A stretch of DNA of 13,089 nt from Legionellaceae bacterium UBA2794 (lineage in GTDB: Bacteria > Pseudomonadota > Gammaproteobacteria > Legionellales > Legionellaceae): contig DEHS01000077.1 in the NCBI GenBank assembly GCA_002352055.1, positions 1-13,089 on the forward strand. Reading direction: 5' to 3'. A model generated the notes under the pieces. It was not told the origin of the DNA. It worked only from the letters and a program-made list of their open reading frames with translations, and did no database searches. This document shows, piece after piece, positions 7,043 to 13,089 of this stretch; within the stretch, counting starts at the first letter, position 1; every line of letters starts with the position of its first letter. The position numbers and the translations under genes were made by a program.

Positions 7043-8809
7043 TTACGCACCACTTCCGATTAAGGTCAGATTTAATTGGCGTCCACATACCCAGGCTTTA
7101 GTTAAATCACGCACAACTTCTTGTGACATACCTTTAGGCAAGCGCACAGTGGAATGATCATCATGTATTTTAAGTCCGGTAATAAAGCGACTTTGCAATC
7201 CTGCTTCATTGGCAATAGCACCCACGATGTTTCCTGGCTTCACCCCATGAACTTTTCCTACTTCAATTCGGAATAAATCCTGGGCTGAATGATCTTCATT
7301 AAATCGCTTACGATCTTCACCAAAAGGTTTTTTATCGCCAAATTTTTTCTCACTACCAAATCCCTTTTTGTCTCCAAAACTTCTGCGCTCACCACCAAAA
7401 CTTTTACGCTCATCACCAGAACGGGAAGAACGATCAAATCGACCACCCTCAACCCGCCCTTCTTTAGCAGGACGAGGGGCTTTAGGCATTGCGATTTCTT
7501 TTTTCCATGGCAAGTCTTTATGAAGTAATAAAGCTAAAGTAGCAGCCACATCAACTGGATCCACTTCATTCTCTTTAATGTAATCTTCTACGATACGCTT
7601 GTATGAAGGAAGATTTTCATGAGTCATCCGCGCAGTAATATTAGCCATAAATCGCTGTTGTCTTGCAACCTGGATCATATGATCATTTGGTATATTTACT
7701 TTTTCAATTCGTTGACGCGTATGGCGCTCAATATTTGAAATCAGACGTGACTCTTTTGGCGTCACAAATAATATAGTGACTCCTGAACGTCCTGCTCTTC
7801 CTGTTCGACCAATTCGGTGAACGTACGTTTCATTATCATGAGGAAGATCATAATTGATAACATGTGTTACCCGCTCTACGTCCAAACCACGTGCAGCAAC
7901 GTCCGTAGCAACCAGAATATCAATTGCCCCTTGTTTAAACTGAGCGATGATACGCTCTCGCAGGCTTTGAGTTATATCACCATGAATGGCCATAGCTCTT
8001 AAACCTTGTTGTTGTAAAATTTCAGCAACTTCTTCGGTACTGCTTTTAGTGCGCACAAAAACGATAGCACCCTGATAATCTTCAACTTCCAAAACCCTAA
8101 CCAGCGCATCTGGTTTTTGATACCCAGAGGCAAAAAGAAAACGTTGCTCTACACTTTTTACCGTAGCGGTTTCCATGCGAATTTCAACAGAAGCCGGGTT
8201 GTTTAAATAGGTATTGGCTATTTGACGAATACGATGAGGCATTGTGGCTGAAAACAAAGCAATTTGCTTTTTCTCAGGTAATTTTGCCAATATCGTTTCA
8301 ACATCTTCGATAAAACCCATACGTAACATTTCATCTGCTTCATCAAGGATGAATGTACGTAAATTGTCTAGCGGCAATGTTCCTCGGTCAATGTGATCTA
8401 AAATACGACCTGGTGTCCCCACTACTACCTGAGCTCCACCACGTAATTGTTTTAATTGTCGGCTATATTCCTGACCACCACAAAGAATCGCAATAGAAAT
8501 TCCTCGTTGGTGGGCACTTAAAATTTCAAACTGCTCCGCAACCTGAATAGCTAATTCGCGAGTAGGTGCCAGAATTAACGCTTGAGTTCCCTGAACCGAC
8601 GGTGATAAATTCTGAAGAATAGGTAAGGCAAATGCCGCTGTTTTTCCAGTGCCGGTCTGTGCCAGGGCAATAGCATCTCGCCCTTCTAATAATAAAGGGA
8701 TAGTCTGTGCCTGAATTGGCGATGGTGATGTAAACTTCATGTCCTCTAGTGCTTTGTTAATCGCATCTGAAAAATTAAAAGGAGCGAAGCTTGTTATTTC
8801 TTGTGTCAT
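7043..8809 (-). CDS. deaD: DEAD-box ATP-dependent RNA helicase, DeaD/CsdA type
   Basis: 588 residues with the full set of motifs. The Q motif is around Gln33. Motif I AQTGTGKT is at 50-57, Ia PTRELAIQ at 82-89, Ib TPGR at 132-135, II DEAD at 156-159 and III SAT at 187-189. Motif V (ATDVAARGLD) is at 301-310 and VI HRIGRTGR at 331-338. Residues about 440-508 form a charged, Gly/Arg/Lys-rich disordered linker with repeated KSFG/KKFG units. Residues 511-584 are a DbpA-type RNA-binding domain (DLFRIEVGKVHGVKPGNIVG). This order is typical of DeaD/CsdA, which unwinds structured RNA in ribosome assembly and mRNA turnover, especially in the cold. An AGGA site lies five bases before the ATG. The gene is flanked by its own terminator and a long upstream gap, so it is probably monocistronic. 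The C-terminal linker is shorter than in E. coli DeaD (about 630 residues), which is common. Confidence 0.93.
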   Translation of the reverse strand: MTQEITSFAPFNFSDAINKALEDMKFTSPSPIQAQTIPLLLEGRDAIALAQTGTGKTAAFALPILQNLSPSVQGTQALILAPTRELAIQVAEQFEILSAHQRGISIAILCGGQEYSRQLKQLRGGAQVVVGTPGRILDHIDRGTLPLDNLRTFILDEADEMLRMGFIEDVETILAKLPEKKQIALFSATMPHRIRQIANTYLNNPASVEIRMETATVKSVEQRFLFASGYQKPDALVRVLEVEDYQGAIVFVRTKSSTEEVAEILQQQGLRAMAIHGDITQSLRERIIAQFKQGAIDILVATDVAARGLDVERVTHVINYDLPHDNETYVHRIGRTGRAGRSGVTILFVTPKESRLISNIERHTRQRIEKVNIPNDHMIQVARQQRFMANITARMTHENLPSYKRIVEDYIKENEVDPVDVAATLALLLHKDLPWKKEIAMPKAPRPAKEGRVEGGRFDRSSRSGDERKSFGGERRSFGDKKGFGSEKKFGDKKPFGEDRKRFNEDHSAQDLFRIEVGKVHGVKPGNIVGAIANEAGLQSRFITGLKIHDDHSTVRLPKGMSQEVVRDLTKAWVCGRQLNLTLIGSGA

Positions 8810-9172
8810 AGAGTTCCTGATAAATTAGAGCATAACCTGATTAAAGGTTAAGTAATATAAAAATTGCTCACTATAATAGCAAAATAATCAGGATTATGCA
8901 CTATATTTCTTTTTTTTATGAAAAAAAACAAGGGTATAATATATAATTAAAGGATATTTTTTTTAGGAAAAATTGATAAAAATTAAAACTATAAGTCCAA
9001 AATTAGAGAATAATTCAAAAATCAAAAATTTTATAAAAAGTTCTCCGGAAACGCTCGATACTAATAAAATATGCAGCTGTAGTATATCAAACATGATATT
9101 CATATATTGGAGATGCTGCGAGTTAAACACCAGGCTCCGCTGTAAATGGAATACCTGGAAATCTGATAAAAT
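8810..9172. other. Long AT-rich gap with the helicase leader and no convincing gene
   Basis: 363 bases lie between the helicase start and the fadH stop. The helicase side carries its ribosome-binding site (AGGA, 8815-8818), a small stem (TAACC 8833-8837 / GGTTA 8846-8850) and a candidate promoter. Further in is an AT palindrome of eight T, ATG and eight A (8910-8928). A perfect TATAAT on the plus strand follows at 8935-8940, then a long, very AT-rich stretch. Near the fadH end, CCAGG / CCTGG (around 9133-9160) could form an imperfect stem, but no T-run follows. A 76-codon TTG-started ORF at 8973-9203 on the plus strand is probably chance. Confidence 0.5.
8873..8881 (-). promoter_or_regulatory. 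Candidate extended -10 promoter element of the helicase gene
   Basis: On the minus strand TGCTATTAT gives an extended -10 (TGN-TATTAT) about 63 bases upstream of the helicase start. No good -35 is found 16-18 bases further up. The resulting leader would contain the TAACC/GGTTA stem. This is a plausible but weak assignment. Confidence 0.35.
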
Positions 9173-11194
9173 TTATATCAAAGCTGCCAAGCGACACGCT
9201 TGATCTATTGCATGACGCGCATCGAGTTCAAGCGCTTTATAAGCCCCACCTATCAAATGAACTGTTTTACCGGTTGCTTTAAAGGGATGCAACAATTCCC
9301 GCAATTCAGTCTGTCCGGCACAAATGACGATATTATCTACTTCCAATAGCTGAGGTTTATCATCCACACGAATATGCAAACCCTGATCATCAATTAACTC
9401 ATAATGCACTCCAGACATCATTTTAACCTGGCGATGTTTTAAACTTAACCGGTGTATCCATCCTGTTGTCTTGCCGAGACGATTACCTAATTTTTCTTTT
9501 TTGCGTTGTAATAAATAAACTTCGCGAACGACAGGTGGTCGTTGCGACGTAGTGATCCCACCGCGGCTATTTCCACTAACATCAATACCCCATTCCGAGT
9601 AAAATTCTTGTTCGGATATGTGCTGCTCAGCGGTTAGAAATTCAGCCACATCAAAGCCAATACCTCCAGCTCCAATGATAGCAACCGAGGCCCCAAGAGA
9701 CTTTTTACCCCGGATAACGTCGATATAATTCACCACTTTTTCATGCTCTATACCAGGTATATCCGGTAGTCTTGGTTTAATTCCAGTAGCCAAAATGATC
9801 TCATCAAAATCGCGCAATAAATCAACTGTGGCTTCAGTATTTAAATGAACAGATACTTTATATTTTTGTAATTGATAATTAAAATAATTAAGAGTATGTT
9901 GAAAATCTTCTTTACCAGGTATTCTTTTTGCCAAATTAAACTGACCACCTATCTCACTATTTTTTTCAAATAGACTGACTTTATGGCCTCGTTCCGCAGC
10001 GACTGCTGCGAAAGCAAGTCCTGCAGGACCTGAGCCTACAACGGCAATATTTTTAGGTTGATGAACTGTCTCATAAATTAACTCGGTTTCATTACACGCT
10101 CGTGGATTAACCAGACACGAGGCTGTTTTATTAACAAATACCCGATCCAGACACGCCTGATTACAGGCAATACATACATTAATCGCGGCACTCTCACCTA
10201 ATTTTGCTTTTTCAGCAAACAAGGGATCAGCTAAAAAAGGCCTCGCCATAGAGACCATATCCGCAACTTCTGTTTCAATTAATTCATTAGCAAGCTCAGG
10301 AGTATTAATCCGATTTGAAGTAATTACCGGAATAGTTACTTCAGGCTTTAAATGGCGCGTTACCGGGGTAAAAGCCCCAGGTGGAACCATAGTGGCTATA
10401 GTAGGTATTCGTGCCTCATGCCATCCAATTCCAGTATTTATTAGCGTAGCCCCCGCTTCTTCAATCGCTTTAGCTAGGAGAACAACTTCCTCCCAACTAC
10501 TTCCTTCAGCAATAAGATCAAGCATAGATAATCGATAGATAATAATAAAATTGGTTCCTACTGCCTCTCTAACACTTCGAACAATTTCGATAGGAAAACG
10601 AATACGATTGGTATAGCACCCGCCCCACTCATCATTCCGTTGATTAGTATGAGCGACGATAAATTGATTAATCAAGTATCCTTCACTTCCCATTATTTCT
10701 ACCCCATCATACCCTGCCAATTGGGCCAGTCGAGCACACCGGGCAAAATGTTTAATGGTTTTTTTGATACGATGTTGGCTCATTACCCATGGCTTAAAGG
10801 GGCTGATGGGCGATTTAATGCCACTGGGTGCCATGATAAAAGGATGATAACCATATCGACCGGCATGAAGAATCTGTAAAGCAATTTTACCACCAGCTTC
10901 GTGAACTGTATGAGTTACCAATTCATGACGAGCTTGTTCATTACTATTTGTAAGCTTGGCGGCAAATGGAGCGAGACGACCGGAGCGGTTGGGAGCAAAT
11001 CCTCCGGTGACGATTAAACCTACACCACCTAAAGCACGCTCGCGGTAAAACTGAGCCAATCGATTAAGATTTTTTTCTTCCTCAAGCCCCGTATGCATGG
11101 ATCCCATAAGTATACGGTTTTTTAATTGAGTAAAACCCAGATCCAGAGGTTGAAAAAGCGCTTTAAACGGGGTGTTATCTACTCTCAACTCCAT
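9173..11194 (-). CDS. fadH: 2,4-dienoyl-CoA reductase (NADPH), FadH
   Basis: 673 residues, nearly identical in length to E. coli FadH (672). The N-terminal TIM barrel (about 1-330) is the FMN-binding old-yellow-enzyme-type domain, with candidate catalytic Tyr173 (EGYLINQF) and His259 (GIGWHEAR). Cys341, Cys344, Cys348 and Cys360 (CIACNQAC, then C) fit the 4Fe-4S ligands. A FAD-binding Rossmann motif (VVGSGPAG) is at about 385-392 and the NADPH-binding motif (IIGAGGIG) at about 506-513. The enzyme reduces the 2,4-dienoyl-CoA intermediates formed when unsaturated fatty acids pass through beta-oxidation, and acts in the cytoplasm. The gene follows the EamA exporter after 49 bases on the same strand. 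The ribosome-binding site is poor (AAGAGAG, six bases before ATG), but no other start fits the conserved N-terminus. Confidence 0.93.
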   Translation of the reverse strand: MELRVDNTPFKALFQPLDLGFTQLKNRILMGSMHTGLEEEKNLNRLAQFYRERALGGVGLIVTGGFAPNRSGRLAPFAAKLTNSNEQARHELVTHTVHEAGGKIALQILHAGRYGYHPFIMAPSGIKSPISPFKPWVMSQHRIKKTIKHFARCARLAQLAGYDGVEIMGSEGYLINQFIVAHTNQRNDEWGGCYTNRIRFPIEIVRSVREAVGTNFIIIYRLSMLDLIAEGSSWEEVVLLAKAIEEAGATLINTGIGWHEARIPTIATMVPPGAFTPVTRHLKPEVTIPVITSNRINTPELANELIETEVADMVSMARPFLADPLFAEKAKLGESAAINVCIACNQACLDRVFVNKTASCLVNPRACNETELIYETVHQPKNIAVVGSGPAGLAFAAVAAERGHKVSLFEKNSEIGGQFNLAKRIPGKEDFQHTLNYFNYQLQKYKVSVHLNTEATVDLLRDFDEIILATGIKPRLPDIPGIEHEKVVNYIDVIRGKKSLGASVAIIGAGGIGFDVAEFLTAEQHISEQEFYSEWGIDVSGNSRGGITTSQRPPVVREVYLLQRKKEKLGNRLGKTTGWIHRLSLKHRQVKMMSGVHYELIDDQGLHIRVDDKPQLLEVDNIVICAGQTELRELLHPFKATGKTVHLIGGAYKALELDARHAIDQACRLAALI

Positions 11195-11213
11195 GAGAAC
11201 TCTCTTTAAAATA

Positions 11214-11238
11214 AGGGGTCAATAAAAGTATAACCCCT
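11214..11238 (-). other. Small stem-loop between the EamA gene and fadH
   Basis: AGGGGT and ACCCCT (11214-11219 and 11233-11238) form a 6-bp stem with a 13-base loop just after the EamA stop. On the minus strand it is followed by TATTTT. It could be a weak terminator or a leader element of fadH. The stem is short, so the call is tentative. Confidence 0.3.
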
Positions 11239-11243
11239 ACAGG

Positions 11244-12155
11244 TCATACAGCAACAACTTTTTCGTTAGAAAGAACGTTCAAGCGTGCATATTTACCCTG
11301 TGCCCGATTGGCAATTAACGCGCCCAACAAAGCAATACCGCCACCGATTAAGGAGATAACAGAGGGCTTTTCATGTAGGAGAACAAACCCAAGCAAGGTT
11401 GACATTAAAGGTAGCGCATATAAAGAAGTAGCAGCAGTAGACGCACTTAGCGATTTCAGCACATATCCCCAGGCCAGATAGGCCAGTGCAGCAGGGAAAA
11501 TTCCCATATAGATTACCGCGGTAGTCGAAATAACATCTGCAGTTTTCAGATCCTGAATCAATTGCGGCAAAAACATGAGTAATAAAAGTGTCCCCCCCCA
11601 GATAACCCACGAAATAATAGCAATAGGGTGATACTGTTGTAAAAATTGTTTTTGCAGGATGTTTAAAACTGAGCCACAAAAGGTTGAAATCAAGATTAAT
11701 AATATACCATGGCGCATGGCAACATGAGCACTTTCGCCCAGAGTTAAAATAAGCAAACCTAAAATACTTGTAACTATTCCTACCCAAATACCTCTTTGTA
11801 TTCTTTCACCCAAAAAAAGAATGGATAATAGAACCGTCATCACGGGCATCATACCAATGATGAAACTGGCAATTCCTGCCGAGACAGATACTTCGCCGTA
11901 ATTAAGACAAATATTATAAATACCGATACCGGCCATTCCTGCTAATAATAGCCTTACGCGATCCCGCCAAGGCATTCGTTTTTTTATGTCTTGCATGTGA
12001 TAAATCATCGCAAGGCATAAAGAAGCAACCACGTAGCGTAACAAAGCCAATGCACCGGGAGAATAACCTGCCAAAGCAATTCGAATCCCAACGAATGCCG
12101 AGGCCCAAAGCATTATGGTACTGATTAATATACAATTAACTTTTACATTCTGCAT
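11244..12155 (-). CDS. EamA/DMT-superfamily transporter
   Basis: 303 residues with about ten hydrophobic segments in two EamA repeats. The first spans residues 8-137 (ILISTIMLWASAFVGIRIAL to the SILFLGERI motif). The second spans about 150-283, ending with the equivalent FVLLHEKPS motif. This is the architecture of drug/metabolite transporters of the RhaT/YdcZ-related 10-TMS class, inner-membrane exporters of metabolites, amino acids or toxic compounds. The substrate cannot be read from the sequence. The C-terminus (about 284-303) is short, basic and cytoplasmic. The gene is divergent from sodC and lies upstream of fadH on the same strand with a 49-base gap. The ribosome-binding site is weak (GAGTAG about eight bases before ATG). 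The family is secure. Confidence 0.88.
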   Translation of the reverse strand: MQNVKVNCILISTIMLWASAFVGIRIALAGYSPGALALLRYVVASLCLAMIYHMQDIKKRMPWRDRVRLLLAGMAGIGIYNICLNYGEVSVSAGIASFIIGMMPVMTVLLSILFLGERIQRGIWVGIVTSILGLLILTLGESAHVAMRHGILLILISTFCGSVLNILQKQFLQQYHPIAIISWVIWGGTLLLLMFLPQLIQDLKTADVISTTAVIYMGIFPAALAYLAWGYVLKSLSASTAATSLYALPLMSTLLGFVLLHEKPSVISLIGGGIALLGALIANRAQGKYARLNVLSNEKVVAV

Positions 12156-12332
12156 AATGGCTACTCAAAATTATTAGGCCATTATTTTAACAGATGAATG
12201 GACAGGCAGCTACCATCCTCCTGCTAATTTTATTTTAAAAAAGAGTACACCACTATAACTATTGTTACGTCCAAAATATTAAGTGATACTATCAATCAAG
12301 TCACATTAAAATAATAACAATCAGAGGGACAT
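12156..12332. promoter_or_regulatory. Divergent promoter region between the EamA gene and sodC
   Basis: 177 bases separate the two divergent starts. For sodC, TTGTTA (12262-12267) and GATACT (12285-12290) are spaced by exactly 17 bases and lie about 42 bases before the ATG, a credible sigma-70-like promoter. A strong ribosome-binding site AGAGGGA (12323-12329) precedes the sodC start. I see no clear promoter for the EamA side. Confidence 0.45.
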
Positions 12333-12824
12333 ATGAACGTATTTTATAGATTTGTAATTGTTTGGTTAATAGGATTATGTACGTTGCAAGCAGCTCAAAT
12401 CTCAGCAACCATATCGACGACAGATGGAGACTCAAAATCCTTAGGTGAAGTAGTGTTTACTGACTCAGCGAATGGATTACTAATTACTCCTAATTTGAGT
12501 GGATTACCTGCAGGATTACATGGTTTTCATCTGCATCAACATCCCGATTGCGGAGATAAAGGAATGGATGCGGGCGGTCATTTTGACCCAGCCAAGACAA
12601 ATAGCCATCAAGGACCTTATGGCAATGGACATTTAGGTGATTTACCGGTTCTCTATGTGACTGCTGATGGCAAAGCAAATACACCTACTTTGGCTCCCCG
12701 TTTAAAATTAAGTGATTTGAAAGGGTTAACCGTTATGGTACATGCCGGTGGCGATAACTACAGCGACACCCCTCCTTTAGGTGGCGGCGGAGCGAGAGAA
12801 GCTTGTGGTGTTATTAAAGACTGA
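12333..12824 (+). CDS. sodC: Periplasmic Cu/Zn superoxide dismutase
   Basis: 163 residues. A signal peptide of about 21 residues (FVIVWLIGLCTLQAA) sends it to the periplasm. It converts superoxide to hydrogen peroxide and oxygen, protecting against extracellular or phagocyte-derived superoxide. All metal ligands are present by alignment to the family pattern. Copper ligands are His66, His68, the bridging His83 and His137 (GFHLHQH, GGHFDP, MVHAGGDNYSD). Zinc ligands are His83, His92, His100 and Asp103 (SHQGPYGNGHLGD). Cys73 and Cys158 fit the conserved intrachain disulfide, and Arg155 in GAREACGVI fits the substrate-guiding arginine. Its size and GGGGAREACGVI ending are typical of bacterial SodC. 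It has a strong ribosome-binding site and probably its own promoter. It is the last gene in the window, followed by a hairpin and a REP pair. Confidence 0.95.
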   Translation: MNVFYRFVIVWLIGLCTLQAAQISATISTTDGDSKSLGEVVFTDSANGLLITPNLSGLPAGLHGFHLHQHPDCGDKGMDAGGHFDPAKTNSHQGPYGNGHLGDLPVLYVTADGKANTPTLAPRLKLSDLKGLTVMVHAGGDNYSDTPPLGGGGAREACGVIKD

Positions 12825-12850
12825 TATCATTATTGGTCTTATCAGTTCTT
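12817..12850 (+). terminator. Stem-loop overlapping the sodC stop codon
   Basis: ACTGATA (12820-12826) and TATCAGT (12840-12846) pair across a 13-base loop. AAGA and TCTT extend the stem with one bulged base. The stop codon lies in the left arm. No T-run follows beyond TTCTT, so it may be a weak terminator or a 3'-end stabiliser, possibly acting with the REP hairpin that starts 16 bases later. Confidence 0.35.
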
Positions 12851-12861
12851 GCGCAAAGCCA

Positions 12862-12896
12862 CTGGATCCCTCGGACAAGCCGAGGGACGTAGGGGA
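12862..12896 (+). repeat. REP-like palindromic unit, left arm
   Basis: A 35-base unit starts CTGGATCCCTCGG. It contains a perfect 8-bp hairpin (TCCCTCGG / CCGAGGGA, 12867-12887) with an ACAAG loop and ends in ACGTAGGGG. It is the inverse of the unit at 13010-13044, with 34 of 35 positions matching. The form (short GC-rich palindrome, intergenic, just after a gene) is that of bacterial REP elements. Copy number in the genome cannot be seen here. Confidence 0.75.
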
Positions 12897-13009
12897 AATT
12901 AGAGGTAACAACGAAATAACCCAACTCCTATAGATCCATACTCCTTATAGATTAAGCCCATTCCTTATAAATCTATTCAATCCCTATTCCTTTACCTGCC
13001 CGAACGCGA
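12897..13009. repeat. Spacer between REP arms with degenerate TCCTTATAGAT-like repeats
   Basis: The 113-base spacer has no ORF. It holds related words: ACTCCTATAGAT (12924), ACTCCTTATAGAT (12940), ATTCCTTATAAATC (12960) and TATTCCTTTA (12985). They are spaced about 16-25 bases apart and look like decayed tandem repeats. They could equally reflect low-complexity drift. Confidence 0.35.
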
Positions 13010-13044
13010 TCCCTTACGTCCCTCGGCTTGTCCGAGGGATCCAG
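13010..13044 (-). repeat. REP-like palindromic unit, right arm, inverted
   Basis: This is the reverse complement of the unit at 12862-12896 except for one G/T position, which would still pair as G-U in RNA. It has the same internal 8-bp palindrome. The two arms face each other with their ACGTAGGG ends inward. Together they resemble a BIME or a small MITE-like element, and could form one long stem in RNA or a cruciform in DNA. Confidence 0.75.
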
Positions 13045-13089
13045 GAATCTCATATTGTATTAAAATCGATTCAGCCTATTCCAATCCAT

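Noticed and set aside
7289..7528. 79-codon plus-strand ORF
   Set aside because: It is antisense to the charged linker of the helicase; its repetitive K/T/F content is a by-product of that coding sequence.
9120..9172. CCAGG/CCTGG stem as a possible fadH terminator
   Set aside because: The stem is interrupted, the loop is long and no T-run follows on the minus strand.
8973..9203. 76-codon plus-strand ORF with TTG start and nearby AGGA
   Set aside because: Its composition follows the AT-rich background, it has no recognisable domain, and it overlaps the fadH 3' end antisense. It is kept only as a weak point within the AT-rich gap finding.
10640..10879. 79-codon plus-strand ORF
   Set aside because: It is antisense to the conserved TIM-barrel part of fadH.
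11371..11787. 138-codon minus-strand ORF within the EamA gene
   Set aside because: It is an alternate frame of the exporter gene, with cysteine-rich, non-membrane composition and no domain. The EamA frame has clear homology and repeat symmetry.
12862..13044. CRISPR array or insertion sequence
   Set aside because: There are only two units, in inverted rather than direct order, with no transposase ORF and no target duplication. A REP/BIME or MITE-like pair fits better.

Overview
The window is gamma-proteobacterial and most probably from a Legionella species, likely not L. pneumophila itself. The base composition is AT-rich. The strongest marker is a secreted GDSL lysophospholipase that closely resembles Legionella PlaA, including the Ser30 position of the family. 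A DbpA-domain DEAD-box helicase, FadH, a DMT exporter and a periplasmic Cu/Zn superoxide dismutase lie close by. From memory, plaA and sodC are also near each other in L. pneumophila; this was not checked here. The species call is inference from protein recognition.

Layout. Positions 1-3548 (minus strand) hold the start of a very large repeat-rich surface adhesin of the LapA/RtxA kind. It has an N-terminal retention module with a TAAG LapG-type cleavage motif, then Ig-like and cadherin-like domains, then a PA14-like domain. The frame is interrupted by one TAA at 1056-1058. It then continues open, in the same frame and with cadherin-like and VCBS repeats, to the window edge. Position 3821-5044 (plus) is a YihY/UPF0761 membrane protein. 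Positions 5081-6825 (minus) hold plaA followed by a DUF3530-like exported alpha/beta-hydrolase-fold protein, probably co-transcribed. Positions 7043-8809 (minus) are a DEAD-box RNA helicase with a clear intrinsic terminator. Positions 8810-9172 are a very AT-rich gap. Positions 9173-12155 (minus) hold an EamA exporter followed by fadH. Positions 12333-12824 (plus) are sodC. Positions 12862-13044 are two REP-like palindromic units in inverted orientation.

The genes do not form one pathway. They are a mosaic of surface adhesion (adhesin), secreted lipid hydrolysis (plaA and its neighbour), RNA remodelling (helicase), unsaturated fatty-acid beta-oxidation (fadH), export (EamA) and periplasmic oxidative-stress defence (sodC).

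I see no tRNA, rRNA, CRISPR array, transposase or phage gene. Nothing here is convincingly a new multi-gene system. The points most worth checking are the single in-frame stop in the adhesin, the inverted REP pair after sodC, and the hydrolase-fold partner of plaA that lacks a nucleophilic serine.
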